NCBI GenBank assembly: GCA_900545455.1
Contig: UQZF01000024.1
Span: 1 to 22,813 of the forward strand
Direction of reading: 5' to 3'
From: an uncultured Eubacteriales bacterium
GTDB taxonomy: Bacteria > Bacillota > Clostridia > Lachnospirales > Lachnospiraceae
Length of the DNA: 22,813 nucleotides
Part shown: piece after piece, positions 1 through 5,543 of the stretch
Numbering within the stretch: position 1 is the first letter of the stretch
Layout: each line of letters starts with the position of its first letter
Position numbers and translations under genes: made by a program
The notes under the pieces: generated by a model
Database searches by the model: none
What the model was told of the DNA's origin: nothing
Seen by the model: only the letters and a program-made list of their open reading frames with translations

Positions 1-215
1 CCTGTTTACGTTCCTTAACAAGTTGGGCAAAGTGTCTTCGGAACGCTCCTTGTCAATGCACTGCTCACGCAACAGCAAGGGCGGATATTAGGCTTTTCAA
101 ATCAGAAAATTTTCCCTCATGCCAGAACATTTTCTTCCAACAAAGACGAAATTCCAATAAGAAATAAAGAGCCGGATGGCTATCAACTAAGATAAATGAT
201 CTGTCCAATAGTAAA
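1..215. other. Left-edge region, no intact gene; degraded coding-like remnant
   Basis: I see no intact gene here. On the minus strand one frame is open from about 208 down to a stop at 65-67. It includes residues such as DSHPALYFLLEF and KKMFWHEGKFSDLKSLIS, but it has no convincing start or ribosome binding site. A different minus frame is open from about 92 to the window edge (reads EQCIDKERSEDTLPNLL). The break between two plausible frames suggests a decayed gene or a repeat-derived sequence rather than a functional gene. I do not recognise a family. Confidence 0.25.
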
Positions 216-409
216 GATGTCGGGGTCAAAAGCCCCCGACTTTGATGCCTACGGATTGCTCCGTGCTACGCACTCCCACAATCCTACCCAATATTCGCAT
301 ATCGTGGGATTATCATCCCACTTTTATGCTCATATCGGGGCGGGTCCTAAGGTCTTTCACCCACTTATGAGCAAGCTCATGTGGGCTTAGACCTTTTGAC
401 CCTGGCATC
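216..409. repeat. MITE-like hairpin-rich intergenic element with terminal inverted repeats
   Basis: The ends are 17-base inverted repeats, 216-232 (GATGTCGGGGTCAAAAG) and 393-409, matching at 15 of 17 positions. Inside are several independent hairpins: GTCGGGG 219-225 with CCCCGAC 234-240; ACGG 251-254 with CCGT 261-264; GTGC 263-266 with GCAC 270-273; GTGGGAT 304-310 with ATCCCAC 315-321; and CCCAC-TGAGC 360-372 with GCTCA-GTGGG 375-385. The element carries no protein-coding signal; the frame open across it has no ribosome binding site. I see no clear target-site duplication. It is probably a non-autonomous mobile element or a multicopy structured repeat. Copy number cannot be judged from one window. 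Confidence 0.7.
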
Positions 410-414
410 ATATT

Positions 415-420
415 TATAAT
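415..420 (+). promoter_or_regulatory. Probable -10 box for the small peptide gene
   Basis: A perfect TATAAT lies 30 bases upstream of the peptide start codon, just outside the right end of the hairpin element. The -35 is poor: at 17-base spacing the hexamer is CCTTTT. A better match, TTGACC (396-401, inside the terminal repeat), is only 13 bases away, which is too short for a normal promoter. The element may have donated promoter parts. Confidence 0.4.
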
Positions 421-449
421 ATCAAAATACTATATAAAGGAGTTTACAC

Positions 450-590
450 ATGAAACAAAAAGTAAAATACATATTATCAATAATAATTATATTTAATCTT
501 CTCTTTTTTGCATTTCGAGATACATCCTCTGCTCCGCAACCAAGCACTTATGAATGTCCTACATTGGATGATATTTCATTCACATCATAA
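450..590 (+). CDS. Small exported peptide, candidate signalling pro-peptide
   Basis: This 46-codon reading frame has a strong ribosome binding site (AAAGGAG, 436-442) placed 7 bases before the ATG. The product has a charged N-terminus (MKQKVKY), a hydrophobic core of about 17 residues (ILSIIIIFNLLFFAF) and a polar 25-residue tail rich in Ser, Thr and Pro with one Cys (ending TLDDISFTS). This is the layout of a Sec-exported pro-peptide. It is convergent with, and overlaps by 11 bases, the XRE-TPR regulator gene. That is the arrangement expected of an RRNPP-type peptide and receptor pair, as in Rgg/SHP or PlcR/PapR. Signal function is inferred from this context; the peptide sequence itself is not one I recognise. 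A small lipoprotein-like or chance frame is the alternative, but the ribosome binding site argues against chance. Confidence 0.6.
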   Translation: MKQKVKYILSIIIIFNLLFFAFRDTSSAPQPSTYECPTLDDISFTS

Positions 591-1409
591 CTTTACTTAT
601 TCCATACCCTGCAAGAGTTTCCTCTATGATATTCGCTCTCTTTTTATCTCCTCTTGCCTCTGCTATAACATAGGAATATGTAAAAAATTGTGCCGCGCTT
701 TTCTTGTCGCCCGTCTCAGCATAACATATTCCTCTGTTGTATAGCAGTTCCATAAAAATATTTAATTTTCCATGTGTATTACAATATTCAATTCCCTTAG
801 AACAAATTTCATCCGCATCGTTATACCTTCCACAGCCAATGAGCCAATTACTGAGATTAAACAGAATCATAGGGTATATTCTTACCTTCTCATCATAATT
901 GCGATATTGTCTATTATCATAATTTCATCAAAAGTAAGCAATTTGACATTATTTATATTATTAAAATCAAACCTTGGAAGAGTATAACGAATTGCCCTTA
1001 GCAACATATCAAAAACTTCTTCTCCATTATTGCCATTTCCCATTTTTATGCCGGCTCTTACAAAACTTACATATTGCTCCGTTATTCTGTCCGCTTTGTA
1101 TGAGCACTTTTCCAACCGAGCAAGCAGTTCTTCTACATCTCTGCAACCTGATGATATTTTATATGATATTTCCTGTTTTAAATTATACCACCTCATCTCC
1201 TCCTCCGTCACCTGTACTCCCATCGGCTGTACAGGCAGTCCGAGTCTCTCCATGAGTGCTATGTACTGATTGAGCCGCACGCCCTGACGCCCGTTCTCTA
1301 TCTTCGACAATGTTCCCGGCGAACATATTCCCTCACATAAATCTTCCTGTGTAACTCCCATTCTTTCTCTCTGTTCTCTTATGTAATCACCAAACATGTA
1401 AAATGCCAT
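580..1409 (-). pseudogene. XRE-family HTH-TPR regulator (RRNPP-like peptide receptor), frameshifted
   Basis: The first half reads from the ATG at 1409, with GGAGG at 1416-1420 and 6-base spacing, to a stop at 882. It holds an N-terminal XRE helix-turn-helix (MFGDYIREQRERMGVTQEDL, then SPGTLSKIENGR) and TPR helices ending TFDEIMIIDNIAI. The second half continues in another frame from about 903 to 580: DEKVRIYPMILFNLSNWL, then TPR repeats (GRYNDADEICSKGIEYC, LLYNRGICYAETGDKKSAAQFF). In intact relatives, as I know the family, about 25-30 residues separate these blocks. A deletion that was not a multiple of three therefore best explains the break. Such proteins sit in the cytoplasm and bind an imported peptide through the TPR domain. 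Receptor function is probably lost here, though the DNA-binding half could still be made. A sequencing error alone would not explain the missing residues. Confidence 0.75.
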
Positions 1410-1439
1410 GCCATTCCTCCAACGAGCAGACTTCTTATA

Positions 1440-1484
1440 AATAATTACATTAATTATTATACCAGTCATTTCCCACACGGGCAA
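1440..1484 (-). promoter_or_regulatory. Promoter of the XRE-TPR gene with overlapping dyad (possible operator)
   Basis: Read on the minus strand: -35 TTGCCC (1484-1479), a 17-base spacer, and -10 TATAAT (1461-1456). A perfect 8-base inverted repeat, AATAATTA/TAATTATT (1440-1447 and 1451-1458, 3-base centre), overlaps the -10 and the expected start of transcription. That position suits an autoregulatory operator for the XRE protein, but this is inference. The rest of 1410-1533 shows nothing else. Confidence 0.6.
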
Positions 1485-1533
1485 CTGACATATCCGGCAA
1501 AAGCGGGATTACGGGGAAAATGGTAAAAGACAT

Positions 1534-1575
1534 AACAAAAACGGCTTCGGGATTTCGACAAATCCCAAAGCCGTC
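1534..1575 (-). terminator. Rho-independent terminator after araD
   Basis: On the minus strand a stem ACGGCTT-GGGATTT / AAATCCC-AAGCCGT with a 4-base loop (1541-1574) is followed by a T-rich run (TTTTTG, then more T). It lies 29 bases past the araD stop codon and ends the long minus-strand run. Confidence 0.9.
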
Positions 1576-1603
1576 ATGCTTCTTAAAAGTATTTTATTCC
1601 AGA

Positions 1604-2308
1604 TCAGTGATCCTCATTCTCGCCCTGTCCGTAGTAAGCATTTGCTCCGTGCTTTCTGAAATAATGCTTATCGAGAAGGTGCTGCGGAACTCTCTGGACT
1701 CTCGGGTTAAGTGTCATCGTGTTGTATGCCATCTCAGCCACAGCCTCAAGAACAACCGCATTGTACACTGCACCCTTGGCAGTCTTGCCCCACGCGAACG
1801 GACCGTGATTTTTTACCACAATGCCCGGAACTGCGAGCGCGTCGGTATCGCCGACGGTCTCGACAATCACGTTTCCCGTATTGAGCTCGTATGCCTCATA
1901 AATCTCCTGCGCCGTGAGGTCTCTCGTGCACGGAATGTCGCCGTAGAAATAATCCGCATGCGTCGTTCCGAATGCCGGGATGTCCATTCCCGCCTGCGCA
2001 AATGTAACCGCCCACTTGGAATGGGTATGTACCACACCGCCAATCTCCGAGTACTGCTTGTAGAGAACAAGATGTGTTGCCGTGTCCGAGGAAGGCTTGT
2101 ACTTTCCTTCAACCACATTTCCGTCAAGGTCGATGACAACCATGTCGTCAGGTGTCATGACGTCGTAATCCACACCGCTCGGCTTGATTACCACATAACC
2201 GCTCTCGCGGTCGATGCCGCTCACATTTCCCCAGGTATAGATTACAAGTCCCCTTTTCACGAGCTCCATATTAGCCTCGTATACTTCCTTCTTTAACTGC
2301 TCTAACAT
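1604..2308 (-). CDS. araD: L-ribulose-5-phosphate 4-epimerase
   Basis: This cytosolic class II aldolase-fold epimerase converts L-ribulose 5-phosphate to D-xylulose 5-phosphate, the last step of arabinose entry into the pentose phosphate pathway. At 234 residues it has the usual full length. Visible motifs are the phosphate-binding SG (residues 44-45) and SSD (73-75), the metal ligands HTH (94 and 96) and His168 in KNHGP, the catalytic Asp119 region (THADY), and the C-terminal HGANAYYGQ with the expected Tyr. The ATG has AAGGAG 6 bases upstream. It is the last gene before a strong terminator and starts 22 bases after the membrane protein gene. A UlaF/SgbE-type role on ascorbate or xylulose is possible in this family, but the adjacent ribulokinase-like gene favours arabinose. 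Confidence 0.93.
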   Translation of the reverse strand: MLEQLKKEVYEANMELVKRGLVIYTWGNVSGIDRESGYVVIKPSGVDYDVMTPDDMVVIDLDGNVVEGKYKPSSDTATHLVLYKQYSEIGGVVHTHSKWAVTFAQAGMDIPAFGTTHADYFYGDIPCTRDLTAQEIYEAYELNTGNVIVETVGDTDALAVPGIVVKNHGPFAWGKTAKGAVYNAVVLEAVAEMAYNTMTLNPRVQRVPQHLLDKHYFRKHGANAYYGQGENEDH

Positions 2309-2330
2309 GTCCTTCTCCTTCCCCCGATGG

Positions 2331-3917
2331 TCAGTTCTTCTTTATTTTTGACCATAACGGCTTTAAAAGTCTGTGTATCATATCATTAATCGGCGCTATT
2401 GCGACCGCTGACAGTGAAAGTATAAATACATAATACGGGAAACAATATCGAGCCTTCGCTTCCCACATGAGGCTGAACAGCATTCCTCCGACAACCACGA
2501 CGGGAATTATATAATTCTCTATGCCCTTATTTTTTACAAGCATGTATATAAGACCAATCAATGCAAAAAGAAATACAACCGAGTGGTGGACATTTGAAAA
2601 TGCCCTCGCCGTGCGGTACGCATCGCCGAAGCTCAACACGCTTCCCGCAAATATTGTCGGCGTTCCCTCAATTCTGCTGTTCATCTGGACCGACTGGTAC
2701 AGCGGGCTGTTCCACTGTGACTCGAACTTGTTAAGATAGAACTTTACCGCCCTGTCGGGATTTGCCGCAAAATACGACAAACGCTCGGCAATGTCCTTCT
2801 TAGCCTGCTCCGTCGCCTTCTCTGCGTCGTATCCGCTGTTCTCAAAGGTGCTTACATTATAGTAGTTCGTCCAGCCGCTAAGCCCGTCCGAATCCTGCAT
2901 TCCCATCGCAATCCAGAGCGACGCTGGCATTCCGTCCCTGCCGTCAATCGCATCGGCATACAGTGCCTTTGATATTTTTCCCGGCAGAAGCGCGCCGAGC
3001 ATTACGCACGCTATGAGAATGAGCCCTATCGGCTTTTTTGTGGTAATCACCTTCACAAGCACGACAGCCGATATTGCAATCATGACAATAATGCTGTTCA
3101 TTCGCACCATCGATGCTAAGAACGCGAACACGATGCCCCCAACATAGCTTGCGATATAACCGACCTTGCGGCTCTTTTTCATGTCAGAAAAGCTCTGTCC
3201 GAGTCCGTCGAGAACGCTCATCGCAAACAGAATACAAATAAGCGAAAATGCCGTCGACGTTATCTCGCCGTAATCGAACGAGGTGTAAAAATACATCGGC
3301 AGACATGTGAACGCAAGGAGCAGTGCCGCAACCGCGCACTCGTACTTTTTTGATATTCTGTAGGCTATCACATATATGCTTGTCAGTATGACGGGCACGC
3401 AGAGCGCATTCACTCCGAGTAGGAGCTTCGGCGATGTCAGTCCCGATATTTTTATAAGCATCGCGTGAAACATTGCCAGACCGAGCTGCTGCTGGTACAT
3501 CTGTATATACGACTGTACAACGGCGTCGGTGCTTATCGCGCCCTTTCCTCTGGATATGAGAACTCCCGCGAGATATGTGAACTCCTGGTCTGCCTGAGGA
3601 TATGTCTTGCTGCCGCGCACCCACATAAATGCGAGCACACACGCCGTCACCGACAGCACGGCGGGAATCACTATCCTGCCGACCTTTTCGGGTATCAGGC
3701 ACAACAGTTTAGTGAGTGCATAGAGCACTATGATAAAGAGCAGTACCTTGAGCGCAATCAAAAGCGGATTGTCGAGAATCAGGTAGAGCTTCTCAAGCTC
3801 AATGCTTATGTTAAAATAGCTCCGCGGAAAGCTCAGTATTATGAGCGGCAGGAGAAACAGTGCCAGAAGCACCGTCACAACCCACACCGATACCTTTTCA
3901 AAGCCCTTAATTTTCAT
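2331..3917 (-). CDS. Polytopic membrane protein, possible GT-C-type glycosyltransferase
   Basis: The 528-residue protein has roughly 10-12 hydrophobic spans separated by short loops and a large extracytoplasmic loop in its second half (about residues 325-430, including DGRDGMPASLWIAMGMQDSDG). After the early spans comes a loop with acidic residues (YPQADQEFTY), where GT-C enzymes of the PMT/ArnT type keep their catalytic acid. The overall plan resembles glycosyltransferase family 39-like proteins, but no residue-level match is certain, so the function is tentative. I chose the ATG at 3917, inside the last codons of the kinase gene (11-base overlap, GGTGG 6 bases upstream); an upstream TTG at 3947 is less likely. 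The overlap implies translational coupling to the kinase, which is odd for a protein not known in arabinose catabolism. Confidence 0.6.
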   Translation of the reverse strand: MKIKGFEKVSVWVVTVLLALFLLPLIILSFPRSYFNISIELEKLYLILDNPLLIALKVLLFIIVLYALTKLLCLIPEKVGRIVIPAVLSVTACVLAFMWVRGSKTYPQADQEFTYLAGVLISRGKGAISTDAVVQSYIQMYQQQLGLAMFHAMLIKISGLTSPKLLLGVNALCVPVILTSIYVIAYRISKKYECAVAALLLAFTCLPMYFYTSFDYGEITSTAFSLICILFAMSVLDGLGQSFSDMKKSRKVGYIASYVGGIVFAFLASMVRMNSIIVMIAISAVVLVKVITTKKPIGLILIACVMLGALLPGKISKALYADAIDGRDGMPASLWIAMGMQDSDGLSGWTNYYNVSTFENSGYDAEKATEQAKKDIAERLSYFAANPDRAVKFYLNKFESQWNSPLYQSVQMNSRIEGTPTIFAGSVLSFGDAYRTARAFSNVHHSVVFLFALIGLIYMLVKNKGIENYIIPVVVVGGMLFSLMWEAKARYCFPYYVFILSLSAVAIAPINDMIHRLLKPLWSKIKKN

Positions 3918-5526
3918 AGCTGTCCACCGCTGCCCTCTCAACAGCAAGTCCCGCCTTGTAGCGCTCTATGAACTCATCAAAGCCCTTAACGTCGGCAGCG
4001 TCAGGCTCCATTGTGCTTCCGCTCTGACCTGCGAACACTCTGTTGTTAAGGTAATCGTCGAGAGTCTCTCCCTCGCCCTTATGTATCATGTATGAGGCAA
4101 GCACAGCCATTCCCCATGCGCCGCCCTCGCCTGCCGTATCCATAACGGTGATAGGCGCGTTCATCGCAGCCGCAAGGAATCTCTGTCCTACGCCCTTGGT
4201 CTTAAAGAGTCCGCCGTGTCCCGTTATCGAATCGACCTTTACGCCCTCCTCCTTGAGAAGAATGTCAAGACCGATCTTTAACGCACCGAGCGATGTGTAG
4301 AGATGTGTTCTCATGAAGTTGGCAAGGCTGAATCTGCTGTTGGTATTTCTCACAAAGAGAGGACGTCCCTCCTCCATGTGTGTTATGTTCTCGCCCGAAA
4401 TATAACCGTAGGACATAAGTCCGCCGCAGTCCGCATCGCCCTCAAGTGCCTTGTTGTAGAGCACTGAGAAAAGCTTGTTCATGTCAACAGGGATTCCGAG
4501 TGCCTCCTCGAACTCCTTGAATATGTTTACCCATGCGTTGAGGTCGGATGTACAGTTGTTGCAGTGAACCATCGACACGAGATTTCCCGTAGGAGTCGTA
4601 ACGAGGTCTATCTCAGGGTATACCTTTGAGAGCTCCTTCTCCATGACTATCATCGCGAACACACTTGTTCCCGCGGAGACGTTGCCCGTTCTCACCGCTA
4701 CCGAGTTGGTAGCCGTCATTCCCGTTCCCGCATCTCCCTCAGGAGGGCAGAGCGGAATGCCTGCGCACAAATCTCCGTCCGCATCCAAGAGCAGCGCACC
4801 CTCCTGTGTGAGACTTCCTGCATCGTCGCCCGCAAGAAGAACCTCAGGCATAATGTCCATGAGTCTCCATTTAAGCTCAGGCTTATCGCCCTTTGCGTTG
4901 CGCTCCTCTATGAGCGAATCGAACTTTCCGACCATGTTGGCATTGTAATTCTTGGTCGCGGTGTCAATCGGGAACATTCCCGATGCCTCACCGATACCGA
5001 TAACTCTTCTGCCCGTCAGCTTCCAGTGAATGAAGCCCTCAAGCGTCGTCATGTAGTCTATTCTCGGGAGATGCTCCTCATTGTTGAGCATCGCCTGATA
5101 GAGATGTGCAATGCTCCATCTCTGAGGGATGTTGTAGTTAAAAAGTGAGGTGAGCTCGTCTGCCGCCTCCTCCGTGATGCTGTTTCTCCATGTTCTAAAA
5201 GGCACCAAAAGCTCGCCCTTCTCGTCAAATACCATGTATCCGTGCATCATAGCCGAGAAGCCTATCGCCGCAAGCTTTTTTAACGTAACTCCGTACTCAG
5301 CCCTCACATCCGCCTTGAGTGACGCGTAACAGTCCTTGAGTCCGCCCCATATATCGTCAAGACTGTATGTCCACACGCCGTTCTCGTAGCGGTTCTCCCA
5401 CTCGTGGCTTCCCGAAGCAATCGGATTGTTGTCCTCATCCACGAGCACCGCCTTAATTCTTGTCGAACCGAACTCGATTCCGAGCACGGCTCTTCCGCCC
5501 TCAATAACTTCCTTGATTTCTGCCAT
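3907..5526 (-). CDS. FGGY-family carbohydrate kinase, probable L-ribulokinase
   Basis: This cytosolic sugar kinase of the two-domain actin-like FGGY fold has 539 residues, the expected size. The phosphate-1 loop is GIEFGSTRIKAVLVD (residues 16-30). The sugar-domain segment SAMMHGYMVF (91-100) and RTWRN (111-115) follow. The catalytic Asp is probably Asp265 in PPEGDAGTGM. GNVSAGTS (281-288) and, late in the protein, GHGGLFKTKG and GEGGAWGMA form the nucleotide site. With araD two genes downstream, the likely reaction is phosphorylation of L-ribulose. Whether it is an AraB or the non-orthologous clostridial AraK type cannot be settled by eye, so no symbol is given. The start has GGAGG 8 bases upstream, only 17 bases after the previous gene's stop, with no promoter seen in the gap. 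Confidence 0.8.
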   Translation of the reverse strand: MAEIKEVIEGGRAVLGIEFGSTRIKAVLVDEDNNPIASGSHEWENRYENGVWTYSLDDIWGGLKDCYASLKADVRAEYGVTLKKLAAIGFSAMMHGYMVFDEKGELLVPFRTWRNSITEEAADELTSLFNYNIPQRWSIAHLYQAMLNNEEHLPRIDYMTTLEGFIHWKLTGRRVIGIGEASGMFPIDTATKNYNANMVGKFDSLIEERNAKGDKPELKWRLMDIMPEVLLAGDDAGSLTQEGALLLDADGDLCAGIPLCPPEGDAGTGMTATNSVAVRTGNVSAGTSVFAMIVMEKELSKVYPEIDLVTTPTGNLVSMVHCNNCTSDLNAWVNIFKEFEEALGIPVDMNKLFSVLYNKALEGDADCGGLMSYGYISGENITHMEEGRPLFVRNTNSRFSLANFMRTHLYTSLGALKIGLDILLKEEGVKVDSITGHGGLFKTKGVGQRFLAAAMNAPITVMDTAGEGGAWGMAVLASYMIHKGEGETLDDYLNNRVFAGQSGSTMEPDAADVKGFDEFIERYKAGLAVERAAVDSYEN

Positions 5527-5543
5527 TACCTTCTCCTCCTTGC

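Noticed and set aside
196..390. 64-codon plus-strand frame
   Set aside because: It lies inside the hairpin-rich element, has no ribosome binding site and its content is dictated by the inverted repeats.
396..420. TTGACC (396-401) paired with TATAAT (415-420) as a full promoter
   Set aside because: The spacer is only 13 bases; I kept just the -10 as a candidate.
450..590. AgrD-type cyclic thiolactone precursor
   Set aside because: There is a Cys followed by acidic residues, but no AgrB-like protease gene is present, the tail lacks the usual conserved charged C-terminal region, and the neighbour is an RRNPP-type regulator.
1520..2296. 258-codon plus-strand frame opposite araD
   Set aside because: It is antisense to a well-supported gene, has no ribosome binding site and a Cys/Arg/His-rich content typical of shadow frames.
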